Shown: one piece after another, positions 27,938-37,478 of the stretch
Layout: each line of letters starts with the position of its first letter
How positions within the stretch are numbered: the stretch's first letter is position 1
NCBI RefSeq assembly: GCF_900239935.1
Contig: NZ_LT965928.1
Coordinates: forward strand, 1,611,407-1,675,406
Direction of reading: 5' to 3'
Length of the DNA stretch: 64,000 nt
DNA from: Pseudoalteromonas carrageenovora IAM 12662
Lineage (GTDB): Bacteria; Pseudomonadota; Gammaproteobacteria; Enterobacterales; Alteromonadaceae
Made by a program: the position numbers and the translations under genes
Notes under the pieces: model-generated
The model's database searches: none
What the model saw: the letters and a program-made list of their open reading frames with translations, nothing else
Told to the model about the DNA's origin: nothing

Positions 27938-29110
27938 TTAGTCAGTATGTGTGTTAACTAATTTGGGCATTAAGTTAAGTCTGTTGTGAATCGCATGATG
28001 AATAAATTCAAGCTTTGTTCTTACTGCTTGCGTTAACACAAACGGATAGGCATCGGCTAACCCCATGCTACGGTTAAGAGAATTTAATATAATCGAAAAC
28101 TCCATCCAACTATCTAAAATTGATGTTATTGAAGTTTGCCCATAAAAATAGTGTGAATTTTGTGGCAGTCTTAGCTCATCAGCTTCATCTATTTCATATT
28201 CGCTACCGGTAATAGAGCCTGTAATTGAAAAGTTTTTTGCAGTCTCTAGTGTGTCAATAATATGCATGTAGTGAGCCCATGTTTCAGCCCAGTCTTCAAA
28301 TGGGTGCATAGTGGCATACTCGCTAATAAAGTTTTCATGCCAATTAGCGGGTGCACCATTTTTATAATGTATGTCGAGGGCTTCTTGGTAATCAAGCGCA
28401 TCATCGCCAAAGTATTGCTTACATAAAGCATGTTTCTCTGGTGAGTTGGCAATGAGTTGATCAAAATAATAATGGCCTAATTCATGGCGAAAATGCCCTA
28501 GTAAAGTACGGTAACGTTCACCCATTGCATGCTTTGTATGTGAGCGCGCTATATCATCTGCTTCAGCTAAATTTATAGTGATATGCCCACAATTATGTCC
28601 GGTAAATACATCCTCATGACCTGCGAGCTTTGTGACAAAGTGATCGTTTACGTTTCTGTCTGTTATAAAGTCAAAACTTAAACCATTTACAGGGTCTTGG
28701 TTTAAGTTATTAAGCGGAACACAAAGTGCCTTTAAAGTATATAAAGCACGGCGCTTAGCCGTTTCCATATTGCGCCAAAGCGGAATATGTTTGTCTATAG
28801 TTAAATCGGGAACTGTTTCATTAAAGCGACACGCAAAACAGAGCGTTTCGTCTTTATCTACGGGGGGGTCAAACGTATTCAAATTAACCATGCCATTACA
28901 TGCGCCAAAGTGTGCGTTGTTATCACATTTTTGATAAGGCACATCGGGTTGCTCTGCCTTGAAATATAATCCTGTTTCCTCGTTAAATTCGTAGGGTTCA
29001 ACAAGGTTAAAATTGTCGTCAATTCCTAAAGTACGACCACAGGCTAAACAATGACTACTTTCAAAAAAAATGGTGAGGTTATCTTTACAGTTACATTTAA
29101 AGGTTTTCAT
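27938..29110 (-). CDS. Zinc-ribbon putative zinc-binding metallopeptidase
   Basis: A 390-residue soluble protein. The first 100 residues hold Cys pairs of zinc-ribbon type (CKC-like at 6-8, CLAC at 21-24, C62, C71, CFAC at 91-94). The catalytic zinc motif HELGH is at 209-213, with downstream acidic residues (FEDWAETWAHY). This matches a family annotated as putative zinc-binding metallopeptidase (Peptidase_Mx type). No signal peptide, so cytoplasmic. It is 74 bases after the SHOCT gene on the same strand and may be co-transcribed. Its substrate is unknown. Confidence 0.85.
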   Translation of the reverse strand: MKTFKCNCKDNLTIFFESSHCLACGRTLGIDDNFNLVEPYEFNEETGLYFKAEQPDVPYQKCDNNAHFGACNGMVNLNTFDPPVDKDETLCFACRFNETVPDLTIDKHIPLWRNMETAKRRALYTLKALCVPLNNLNQDPVNGLSFDFITDRNVNDHFVTKLAGHEDVFTGHNCGHITINLAEADDIARSHTKHAMGERYRTLLGHFRHELGHYYFDQLIANSPEKHALCKQYFGDDALDYQEALDIHYKNGAPANWHENFISEYATMHPFEDWAETWAHYMHIIDTLETAKNFSITGSITGSEYEIDEADELRLPQNSHYFYGQTSITSILDSWMEFSIILNSLNRSMGLADAYPFVLTQAVRTKLEFIHHAIHNRLNLMPKLVNTHTD

Positions 29111-29184
29111 ATTTTTACCGTACTAGCAAAAAGGGCATAAACAACAAAACGGGTTATGCACGTGAACAGTCGCAAAGTTACGCA

Positions 29185-30015
29185 CTATATGCGTTGTAAT
29201 AATTCAGTCTTTTTAGTATTAAACTCACTTTCACTTAGCGCACCTAACTCTTTTAAATGCGCAAGCTTTTCGATTATTTCGAGGGTTTCAGCTACCGAAA
29301 ACGGCAAAACATTCCCTTGTGTATTTATTATATTATTTACCGCTTTTTGTGGCTCAATTTGTTGCGTTTGCTGAGCTTGTTGATCACTTGCTGGGTTATT
29401 TACAGGTTGCTCAATAGGGGCTTGTGTTGCTTGTGCAAAATTTTGTTGCTCAGACTGAATAATAGTATCTGTTGGTTGTGAAATTAATGGCAAACTATTT
29501 ACGCTAATGTTTCCCCACTGGCTGTTAAACGTAAGGGAAGTTTCGCTACCTTGTTGCTGGCTTACACCACTAATTTGGTGATCAAGCGTATCGTAAATAG
29601 TTATTTGACCATTTAGCTCAACGGCTAACCTGTTTGGGAATACCGCATAACGGATATTATTTTGCGCGCCACTACTAAAGGGGCTACCCAAATCAGTTGG
29701 CCACCATTGAGCGCTACCTGGTGTACCTGCTGGTATTACAGGAAATACCTGGTTAGCACTTAAAAGGTTAGCCAGTTCATTACATAAGTTATCGACGGTA
29801 TTTTTTAACCCGTTATTAAACATATCACCAACCATGGTCATACCGCCTCGCATCCACTGACCCGAACCACCAAGCTCAGGGCAATTAAACTGTGCCATTG
29901 AGCCACCACCATGATTTACTGCTATTAGCATATGCACTACGGCATCGTAGCTAAGGCCATAACGCGCAGATATACCTTTTACTAAATTATCGCCAGTATC
30001 AGTTAGCGTTTGCAT
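29185..30015 (-). CDS. SHOCT-domain protein, unknown function
   Basis: A 276-residue protein. Residues 1 to about 90 are a conserved-looking segment (AVVHMLIAVNHGGGSMAQFNCPELGGSGQWMRGG), the middle is a beta-rich stretch, residues 190-235 are a Gln/Pro-rich linker, and the last 35 (LEIIEKLAHLKELGALSESEFNTKKTELLQRI) form a SHOCT oligomerisation motif. AAAGGA precedes the ATG. An NtrC-like dyad (30051-30069) lies just upstream and could affect this gene as well as the operon to the right. Confidence 0.75.
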   Translation of the reverse strand: MQTLTDTGDNLVKGISARYGLSYDAVVHMLIAVNHGGGSMAQFNCPELGGSGQWMRGGMTMVGDMFNNGLKNTVDNLCNELANLLSANQVFPVIPAGTPGSAQWWPTDLGSPFSSGAQNNIRYAVFPNRLAVELNGQITIYDTLDHQISGVSQQQGSETSLTFNSQWGNISVNSLPLISQPTDTIIQSEQQNFAQATQAPIEQPVNNPASDQQAQQTQQIEPQKAVNNIINTQGNVLPFSVAETLEIIEKLAHLKELGALSESEFNTKKTELLQRI

Positions 30016-30050
30016 AAAATAGGTGTCCTTTAAATTAAGGGTGTGTCATT

Positions 30051-30069
30051 TGCACATTTCCATGGTGCA
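30051..30069. promoter_or_regulatory. NtrC-like binding site
   Basis: TGCACATTTCCATGGTGCA fits the NtrC dyad TGCACYA-N5-TRGTGCA: the right half TGGTGCA is perfect and the left half TGCACAT differs at the last two positions. It sits 36-54 bases upstream of the SHOCT gene start (-) and about 330 bases upstream of the sigma-54-type promoter at 30395. Confidence 0.5.
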
Positions 30070-30394
30070 TTTGATGATAATAAAAGCGTGAAGATTAATA
30101 TTACTTTAATCGTTTTGCTTTAATCTGAGTTTGACTAATTCTTAAAACATAAATGGTTAAAAATCGCTCCACTATAACAGCTTTATAAATTTAAATAGCA
30201 GTATTTAGTATGAACTATTTTTTAATGCTCGGCGTGCTTATTTAAAGTGAAATAATTTAAATCAGTTGTTTTTTATTTAGCCATTAATGGTTTTATAGAA
30301 TACAGTTAGTAAAACATTAATGGATATTTTTCTTTGTTAATATTCAATATTTTAAATTGTTGTAATTTAATAAAGACTAAATTTTTGTCTTTTT

Positions 30395-30410
30395 TGGTGC
30401 AGCATTTGCA
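30395..30410 (+). promoter_or_regulatory. Sigma-54 (RpoN) type -24/-12 promoter of the amidoligase operon
   Basis: TGGTGCAGCATTTGCA matches the sigma-54 consensus TGGYRYR-N4-TTGCW at every defined position, with GG (30396-30397) and GC (30408-30409) ten bases apart. It would start transcription near 30421, giving a leader of about 190 bases to the ATG at 30612. It is embedded in a perfect inverted repeat (arms TTTTGGTGCA and TGCACCAAAA, 30392-30416). The rest of 30070-30611 is AT-rich and contains no other recognised feature. Confidence 0.6.
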
Positions 30411-30611
30411 CCAAAACAAAGGCAAATTTTTTAATTACGTAAATTTGTGAAAGCTAATATCTATGTGAATGGCCAATGGGTGTTTTTTAGCTGTTTTTAA
30501 GGCCTCGTATAAGTAAAAATTTTATGGAATATAAATTGCACAATATTGCTTAGGATAAGTCATATTTTGTAATACCTAACTGGCTATACATTATTAAAGG
30601 GGAATTAATCA

Positions 30612-33600
30612 ATGACAATTACTGTTGGTATAGCGCACCATACTCAATACAAGTACGACCGAGCGGTAAACATGGGGCCACATATCTTTCGTTTACGTCC
30701 TGCTCCGCATAGCCGCACAAAAATAAAAAGCTACTCGATTAAAATAGTCCCTGAAGATCACTATATAAATTGGCAACAAGACCCTTTTGGCAATTATCAA
30801 GCAAGGGTTGTGTTTAATAAGCCTACAACAGAGTTTAGCTTTACGGTTGACCTTGTTGCTGAAATGACCGTGATTAACCCTTTTGACTTCTTTTTAGAAG
30901 AATACGCAGAAGAGTTCCCTTTTAAATACGATAAAGTGTCAAAAGCAGAGCTTAATCCTTATTTAAAAAAGCGAAAGCCAAGCCCTAAATTCGTCGATTT
31001 AATTGAGTCTTTACGCCCTGAAAAGCCTATTAGAAGTGTTGATTTTTTAGTAGCGGTTAACCAAGCTATTTATAACTTGGTAGGGTATGGCATTCGTTTA
31101 GAGCCTGGCGTTCAAACGGCAAATGAAACACTAACTAAAGGTACTGGTTCGTGTAGAGATTCTGCATGGTTATTAGTGCAACTTTTTCGCCATTTAGGCT
31201 TAGCTGCTCGCTTTGTTTCTGGTTATTTAATTCAACTAACGTCAGATCAAAAATCATTAGATGGTCCAAGCGGCCCTGAAGAGGATTTTACCGACTTACA
31301 CGCATGGACTGAGGTTTACATTCCTGGTGCTGGTTGGATAGGGCTCGATCCAACGTCAGGCTTATTTGCAGGCGAAGGGCATATCCCGCTTGCGTGCACG
31401 CCTGAGCCAAGCTCTGCTGCACCGGTATCGGGTGGTATTGATGAATGTGAATCTGAGTTTAGTTTTTATAATAAAGTGACGCGTGTTCATGAAGACCCGC
31501 GTGTGACTAAGCCATACTCTGAAACACAGTGGAGCGCTATAAACCGTTTAGGTTTACAAGTTGATGATATTTACAATCAAGAAGGGATCCATTTAACCAT
31601 GGGCGGTGAACCTACGTTTATTTCAATAGACGATATGGAGCACCCGCAATGGAATACAGAAGCTGACGGCAAAGAAAAGCGCGTACTTGCCCAAAACTTA
31701 TTTGTTGCTATGAATAAGGTATATACAAAAGGCGGCTTTACACATTACGGACAAGGCAAGTGGTACCCAGGCGAACCATTACCTCGTTGGCAATATGCAT
31801 GTTATTGGCGCAAAGACGGACAAGCGCTTTGGAAAGATACAAACTTACTCGCTGATCCTAATAAAGACTATAAATTAGATCACACAGACACCAAACGCTT
31901 TACCGAAAAGCTCTGCGAGCAAATAGGCTTAGAAACAAAAGCAATTACAACTGCCTATGAGGATATTTTATATCATTTATGGCAAGAGGCCTCACTACCT
32001 AATGAGGTCGGCCCAAAAGAGCCTGAGTTGTTAAATGCCATGAGCCGAAAAGGCTTTTTAGCAAAAATGGAAAAAGGAATAGAAAACCCTGTAGGTTATG
32101 TGCTGCCATTACAATTTAATGAAAGTAGACACTGCTGGCAATCTTGCCTGTGGGAATTTAAACGTGAACACTGTTTTTTACTACCTGGTGAATCACCGCT
32201 GGGCTATCGACTTCCACTTGATAGTTTACAGTGGAGCGGCAATATAATTGACCGCGACCCATTTGATATACCAGCAAGTTTTGAGAAGACTAAAAAACTT
32301 AAAAAAGGCTTTATTGGTAGTGAAATGATCAAAACGGCTATGGCACTTGAAGTGCGAGAAGGGCGTTTATATATTTTTATGCCACCAACGAGTCATTTTG
32401 AACATTACATCGCATTATTAAATGCAATAGAAAGCACGGCTAAAGCGCTTTCAATACCCGTTGTTATAGAAGGCTACAGCCCGCCGAAAGACAGCCGTAT
32501 AGAAAAATATGCAGTCACACCTGACCCTGGTGTTATTGAAGTAAATATACATCCTTCAACCTCATGGAAGCAGCTAGTTGATAGAACAACAACACTGTAT
32601 GAGCTTGCTAAACAAACGCGCTTAGGTACCGATAAGTTTATGGCAGATGGTCGCCATACAGGTACTGGTGGTGGTAATCATGTAACACTTGGAGGCGAAA
32701 CGCCTGATCAAAGCCCATTTTTACGTCGTCCAGATATATTAAGAAGCTTTATTACCTATTGGCAGCATCATCCGGGGTTATCTTATTTATTTTCAGGTTT
32801 ATTTATAGGCCCTACAAGCCAAGCACCACGTGTAGATGAAGCGCGTGATGAGCTGCTTTATGAACTTGAAATTGCCTTTTCGCATATGCCTGAGGGCGAA
32901 GTGCCTGAGCCATGGCTAGTGGACAGACTACTACGTAATTTATTGGTCGATTTAACAGGTAATACGCACAGAGCTGAGTTTTGTATTGATAAACTGTATT
33001 CACCTGATTCACCAACGGGGCGCTTAGGTATTGTCGAGTTTAGAGGTTTTGAAATGCCGCCGCACTCGCAAATGAGCCTAGTGCAAATGTTATTACTGCG
33101 TACCTTACTTGCTTGGTTTTGGAAAAAACCTTACCACAAACCATTGGTACGGTGGGGTACAGAGCTTCATGATAAGTTTTTATTGCCTCAGTATGTTGAA
33201 GACGACTTAGCTGAAGTAACGCGTGACTTACAAGAAGCAGGTTTTGCGTTTCAATTAAGCTGGCTTAATCCATTTTTTGAATTTAGGTTTCCGGTTTGTG
33301 GCACACGCGAACTCGATAACGTAACGCTAGAATTAAGAACCGCAATAGAGCCTTGGCATGTACTGGGTGAAGAGGCGAGTGCATCAGGTACTGCACGTTA
33401 TGTAGATTCATCCCTTGAGCGTGTACAAATAAAAGTAAAAGGCGCTATAAGCGATAGATACATTGTTACTTGTAATAGCCGTAGAGTGCCGTTAAAAGGG
33501 GTTAAAGGAAAAGGGCATGATGAACTTGTGGCGGGGATTCGCTACCGAGCTTGGCAGCCACCTACAGCACTGCATCCTACTATTGGTGTACATGCACCAT

Positions 33601-33923
33601 TAGTCTTTGATTTAATTGATACCTGGGAAGGGCGCTCATTAGGCGGATTTGTTTATCATGTAAGCCATGCCGGAGGACGCAACCCTGAAACGTTACCTGT
33701 TAATGCATTTGAAGCAGAAGGGCGTAGAGTCGCACGTTTTTGGGAACACGGTCACACGCCATCGTTGTTAGCATCTGATCAACCAAGTTGGAGCCCATCA
33801 GCCGCTACACGTACGTTTACTAGTGCAGAGACGGTGAGTGACTTTGTAGTACCTGATGAAGAAAACGTTAATATGGATTATCCAAATACGCTTGATTTAA
33901 GACGACAACCACGATTTAAATAA
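30612..33923 (+). CDS. Transglutaminase-like protein with DUF2126 domain
   Basis: A 1103-residue cytoplasmic protein. Residues 1-90 are the bacterial transglutaminase N-terminal domain; residues about 150-255 are the transglutaminase-like core with Cys in GTGSCRDSAWLL, His in DLHAWTEVYIPG and Asp in GLDPTSG. From about residue 310 to the end is DUF2126, known almost only from these clusters. It is the first gene of the operon, downstream of the sigma-54-type promoter, with GGGG and GGAAT-like bases before the ATG. It likely acts as a peptidase or amide transferase together with the ATP-grasp proteins. A hairpin separates it from the next gene. Confidence 0.9.
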   Translation: MTITVGIAHHTQYKYDRAVNMGPHIFRLRPAPHSRTKIKSYSIKIVPEDHYINWQQDPFGNYQARVVFNKPTTEFSFTVDLVAEMTVINPFDFFLEEYAEEFPFKYDKVSKAELNPYLKKRKPSPKFVDLIESLRPEKPIRSVDFLVAVNQAIYNLVGYGIRLEPGVQTANETLTKGTGSCRDSAWLLVQLFRHLGLAARFVSGYLIQLTSDQKSLDGPSGPEEDFTDLHAWTEVYIPGAGWIGLDPTSGLFAGEGHIPLACTPEPSSAAPVSGGIDECESEFSFYNKVTRVHEDPRVTKPYSETQWSAINRLGLQVDDIYNQEGIHLTMGGEPTFISIDDMEHPQWNTEADGKEKRVLAQNLFVAMNKVYTKGGFTHYGQGKWYPGEPLPRWQYACYWRKDGQALWKDTNLLADPNKDYKLDHTDTKRFTEKLCEQIGLETKAITTAYEDILYHLWQEASLPNEVGPKEPELLNAMSRKGFLAKMEKGIENPVGYVLPLQFNESRHCWQSCLWEFKREHCFLLPGESPLGYRLPLDSLQWSGNIIDRDPFDIPASFEKTKKLKKGFIGSEMIKTAMALEVREGRLYIFMPPTSHFEHYIALLNAIESTAKALSIPVVIEGYSPPKDSRIEKYAVTPDPGVIEVNIHPSTSWKQLVDRTTTLYELAKQTRLGTDKFMADGRHTGTGGGNHVTLGGETPDQSPFLRRPDILRSFITYWQHHPGLSYLFSGLFIGPTSQAPRVDEARDELLYELEIAFSHMPEGEVPEPWLVDRLLRNLLVDLTGNTHRAEFCIDKLYSPDSPTGRLGIVEFRGFEMPPHSQMSLVQMLLLRTLLAWFWKKPYHKPLVRWGTELHDKFLLPQYVEDDLAEVTRDLQEAGFAFQLSWLNPFFEFRFPVCGTRELDNVTLELRTAIEPWHVLGEEASASGTARYVDSSLERVQIKVKGAISDRYIVTCNSRRVPLKGVKGKGHDELVAGIRYRAWQPPTALHPTIGVHAPLVFDLIDTWEGRSLGGFVYHVSHAGGRNPETLPVNAFEAEGRRVARFWEHGHTPSLLASDQPSWSPSAATRTFTSAETVSDFVVPDEENVNMDYPNTLDLRRQPRFK

Positions 33924-33948
33924 AGCATAAATAAGCTCAATAATGATG

Positions 33949-33982
33949 TTATTCCACTTTTAAATTAATTAAAGTGGAATAA
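33949..33982 (+). repeat. Perfect 12-bp intercistronic hairpin
   Basis: TTATTCCACTTT (33949-33960) and AAAGTGGAATAA (33971-33982) with a ten-base loop. No T-run follows, so it is more likely an mRNA processing or stability element than a strong terminator inside the operon. Confidence 0.6.
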
Positions 33983-34041
33983 TCTATATTCAATTCTAGC
34001 CTTAAAGTTAATGTTATAGTTTTAAGGTGGAGCACTTTAAT

Positions 34042-36561
34042 TTGTACATAAATAATAACGCAATGCCTGAGTTACCACAGTGGTTGTCTTTGTATCTTGA
34101 AAAAGGCCACGGGCATGACGAGTTAGCAAATCACAGTGGTTTGAGTCCTGAGCATTGGGATACATTATTTAATCGTTTATCAAGCTTAACGGGCGAAGAT
34201 CTCAGTAGTCGTGCAATTGAAATTCGTCAGCTTCTTCAAAATGGCAATATTAAAAGTGAAAGTAATCAACAATGGCACTTAGATCCACTGCCATTTATGT
34301 TCTCCGGCAATGATTGGAAAGCCCTTGAAAAAGGGATCAAGCAACGCACCTCATTACTTAACAAGGTGCAGAACGATATTTATTCTGAGCAAAAGCTACT
34401 TTTAAATGGGCACATTAGTGCCGAAAACCTGTATCAAGACAGTCACTTTATGCGTGAGGGCTTTAGTTTACCTAAAGACGAGCTTAAACTATTTTTTACG
34501 GCACTTGATGTGTATCGAACGCCTTCTGGCGAATTTAAAGTATTAAAAGATCACTGCCAATGCCCACTTGGCCTTGGGTTATTACTAAAAAGCAGAATTA
34601 TTGCGCGTCGCGTAATGGCCGAAGAATTTGCCGAATGTAATGTGCAGCAAATAAAAGATTTTTTAAACTTATTTCAAGAGGGTATTAATGAATATATTCA
34701 TTATATGGATGACCCTCGAATCGTTATTTTAACCCAAGGTATAGACGATCCTAACTATAATGAGCATGCGTTTTTATCAACCTACTTTGGCTATACCTTA
34801 GTACAAAGCGCCGACTTAACGGTTAGAAACGGCGAAGTGTGGCTAAAGTCATTGCAGGGGCTTGGAAAAATTAACGTGATTTTGCGTTGGATCCCTGACA
34901 ATAGCATTGACTCATTAGAACAAACTGAATATTCATTGCATGGTATTGCAGGGTTATTGCAAGCTGTACGCGAGGGCACCGTTAAAGTTTTAAATCCGTT
35001 TGGTAGTGGTGTTTTGTCATCTGCAGCGATTCAATTTAATTTAGATAAGCTATGTGAGCAGCTTTTAGGTGAGCCATTATTAATTCCAGGGGCTAAGTAT
35101 TATAAGGCCACTGAAGCTGAGGATTTAGATTGGAGTACACTTGAATTCACAAGCTTCAAAAATCCTGAGTTTAAGCTCGATGGTGAATTAGATGCAAAAA
35201 AAATTAAACAACACATTCAACAAAATCCAGATGCGTACTACTTTCAAGAAAAGCCTGTATTTAGTAGTGCCCCCTTTTGGCAAGACGGTAAATTAATAGC
35301 CAAACCTGTCATTTTTAGGTGTTATGCGTTAACTACAGAGCATGGCATAGAAGTACTGCCCTCAGCCTTGTGTTTATCTACACAGGCACGAAATTTAGCC
35401 GGTAAATCGGGGTGGCTCAAAGACACATGGGTAAACACGGTCGATAATATTGACTTAGAAGAACAAAATGCACCGGTACCTATTCGTAAAAGAATGGACG
35501 TTACTCTGCTCGAAGGAATTATTTCAAGTAGGACCGCTGAGCATTTATTTTGGCTTGGCCGTTACTTAGAACGCTGTGAAAATACGATTAGGATTCTACG
35601 TATTTTTATCGACCGCTATACCGAACTTGCTATATATCCCGATTTAATAAGGCGTAATATTGTTGCTAGGTTACTCACTGCTATCAAGTCGCAGCATATT
35701 GTATACCCGTATATTGAGCAAAGTATTACAAATGAGGAGTTTGAGACCCGTGATGCTAAGCTAAGTGCTTTTGTGTTACTTGCAGATGAGCAATGTGCTG
35801 GAAGTATTATTAATACGCTTAAATATTTAGCTAATGCATCGGTACAAGTACAAGAGCTATTATCTCATGATAGTCGTCGTATTATTGACGAAATGAACGA
35901 GCAAATAAAAATACTTAAGCACGTTAATATCAATATATCTACGCGCACCATTCAAAGTATTTTAGATAAAGTGATTGGCCTTATTATGGCTTTTAATGGC
36001 TCTCTGGCAGATTGTATGCCAAACAGTAATGGCTGGTTTTTACTTGAGATAGGTAGACGCATAGAGCGCAGCCTACAAATAACGTCTTTGGGAAATACAT
36101 TACTCACCCAAAAACTAGATGAACCTGAAGAGCTAGGTTTATTAGAGGCCGTACTCAGTAGCCAAGTGAGTTTAGTAACCCATAAACGCCGCTATAGAAT
36201 GTACCAAACAATAGGCACGGGGCTTGAGTTATTATTGCTAGATGCAGAGTACCCCCGCTCATTATTATTTCAACTTGAACAAATAAATCAGCTTTGCCAG
36301 CATTTACCCAATAAACGCAGGCAAGGCGTAATTGCAGCTCATGAAAAAGCTATTTTACTCTCCAAAACGAGCTGTTATGTAACCGAAAAAGATTACCTGC
36401 AAACAACAGAAAACGGACAGCGCAAACATTTAATTGAATTTAGCCATAACATAAGAATAAACTTAGATACTTTTTGTGATGTATTATTACTACAGTATTT
36501 TTCTCATACACAAACGGCTAATAAATTGAACTGGACTAATATTGAGCAAGCTCAATCGTGA
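34042..36561 (+). CDS. Circularly permuted ATP-grasp-like protein fused to alpha-E domain
   Basis: An 839-residue fusion. Residues 1 to about 480 correspond to the circularly permuted type 2 ATP-grasp protein encoded at 37479; about 490-830 correspond to the alpha-E helical protein encoded at 38935 (SSRTAEHLFWLGRYLERCENTIRILR). The start is TTG at 34042, with AAGGTGGAG nine bases upstream; GTG at 34027 or ATG at 34063 are alternatives. Compared with the stand-alone copy, key ATP/metal residues are missing (YVLEDN is VLKDHC here, and the KPANESGGYG loop is absent), so the ATP-grasp half may be inactive. The stop overlaps the next start (GTGA). Confidence 0.85.
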   Translation: MYINNNAMPELPQWLSLYLEKGHGHDELANHSGLSPEHWDTLFNRLSSLTGEDLSSRAIEIRQLLQNGNIKSESNQQWHLDPLPFMFSGNDWKALEKGIKQRTSLLNKVQNDIYSEQKLLLNGHISAENLYQDSHFMREGFSLPKDELKLFFTALDVYRTPSGEFKVLKDHCQCPLGLGLLLKSRIIARRVMAEEFAECNVQQIKDFLNLFQEGINEYIHYMDDPRIVILTQGIDDPNYNEHAFLSTYFGYTLVQSADLTVRNGEVWLKSLQGLGKINVILRWIPDNSIDSLEQTEYSLHGIAGLLQAVREGTVKVLNPFGSGVLSSAAIQFNLDKLCEQLLGEPLLIPGAKYYKATEAEDLDWSTLEFTSFKNPEFKLDGELDAKKIKQHIQQNPDAYYFQEKPVFSSAPFWQDGKLIAKPVIFRCYALTTEHGIEVLPSALCLSTQARNLAGKSGWLKDTWVNTVDNIDLEEQNAPVPIRKRMDVTLLEGIISSRTAEHLFWLGRYLERCENTIRILRIFIDRYTELAIYPDLIRRNIVARLLTAIKSQHIVYPYIEQSITNEEFETRDAKLSAFVLLADEQCAGSIINTLKYLANASVQVQELLSHDSRRIIDEMNEQIKILKHVNINISTRTIQSILDKVIGLIMAFNGSLADCMPNSNGWFLLEIGRRIERSLQITSLGNTLLTQKLDEPEELGLLEAVLSSQVSLVTHKRRYRMYQTIGTGLELLLLDAEYPRSLLFQLEQINQLCQHLPNKRRQGVIAAHEKAILLSKTSCYVTEKDYLQTTENGQRKHLIEFSHNIRINLDTFCDVLLLQYFSHTQTANKLNWTNIEQAQS

Positions 36562-37436
36562 AATATAAAATTAAGCATTCGACGACGTATAACTATACTG
36601 ATTTTGTAAGTTTGTGCCAAAACCAAGCACGTTTAACACCTAAAACTAATCGTGGGCAGATTTGTCATAGTAGCCACATAAAGATAGAGCCCATTGCTAA
36701 CTATGTTCAAGAGTTTACAGATTACTTTGATAATAAAGTCACTGCGTTTGAAATAGCAACACAACATAAAAAACTAACAGTGACCATGATAAGTGAAGTT
36801 GAGCTAATTACGACTGCAAATAAAAACTTAAATACTGCTGTTATTAGCTGGGAAGAAGCGCGTGATTTTTTAGCAAAACCAAACACAGCACAATTATTAA
36901 AAATATCTGAATTTATTTTGCCCTCTCAGCTTACACCTATTGAGGAAGCCTATAAGGATTATGCGTTAGTGTCGTTCTTAGCTAATGCTAATTTAATAGA
37001 TGCCTGTAAAGATTTAATGGCACGAATATTTCATGAGTTTCACTATGATCCCGGTTTTACAACTATAAGCACACCTTTAAGTGTTGTTTTTGCACAAAAA
37101 AGGGGCGTCTGCCAAGACTTTGCACACTTTGCACTCGCGTGTTTACGCAGCATAGGCTTAGCTGCTAGGTATGTTAGTGGCTATATAGAAACACTACCAC
37201 CTGAAGGCGAAGAAAAGCTTGAAGGCGCAGATGCAACCCATGCATGGTTTGCACTGTTTGTTCCTGATTTTGGCTGGGTAGACTTTGATCCAACAAATAA
37301 TATTTTACCAAGTGGGCAACATGTAACACTTGCAGTAGGGCGTGATTTTTCTGATGTAACACCGCTTAAAGGTGTTGTATTTGGTGGGGGGTCTCAACTA
37401 CTTGACGTAGCTGTAGATATGATTCGATTAGAATAA
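36558..37436 (+). CDS. Transglutaminase-like cysteine protease family protein
   Basis: A 292-residue protein: N-terminal bacterial transglutaminase domain (1-80) and core (about 150-250) with Cys in KRGVCQDFAHFAL, His in ATHAWFALFVP and Asp in WVDFDPTNN, so the catalytic triad is intact. The GTG start overlaps the preceding TGA. No signal peptide. Within this system it probably hydrolyses or transfers an amide bond made by the ATP-grasp ligase. Confidence 0.9.
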   Translation: MKYKIKHSTTYNYTDFVSLCQNQARLTPKTNRGQICHSSHIKIEPIANYVQEFTDYFDNKVTAFEIATQHKKLTVTMISEVELITTANKNLNTAVISWEEARDFLAKPNTAQLLKISEFILPSQLTPIEEAYKDYALVSFLANANLIDACKDLMARIFHEFHYDPGFTTISTPLSVVFAQKRGVCQDFAHFALACLRSIGLAARYVSGYIETLPPEGEEKLEGADATHAWFALFVPDFGWVDFDPTNNILPSGQHVTLAVGRDFSDVTPLKGVVFGGGSQLLDVAVDMIRLE

Positions 37437-37478
37437 ATTAACAACTTCATAGTTATTATGGATAAGACGGAAGGGTGT

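Noticed and set aside
30392..30416. The palindrome as an NtrC binding site
   Set aside because: NtrC dyads read TGCAC outward-left and GTGCA outward-right; here the half-sites are in the opposite order. The sequence fits the sigma-54 promoter consensus instead.
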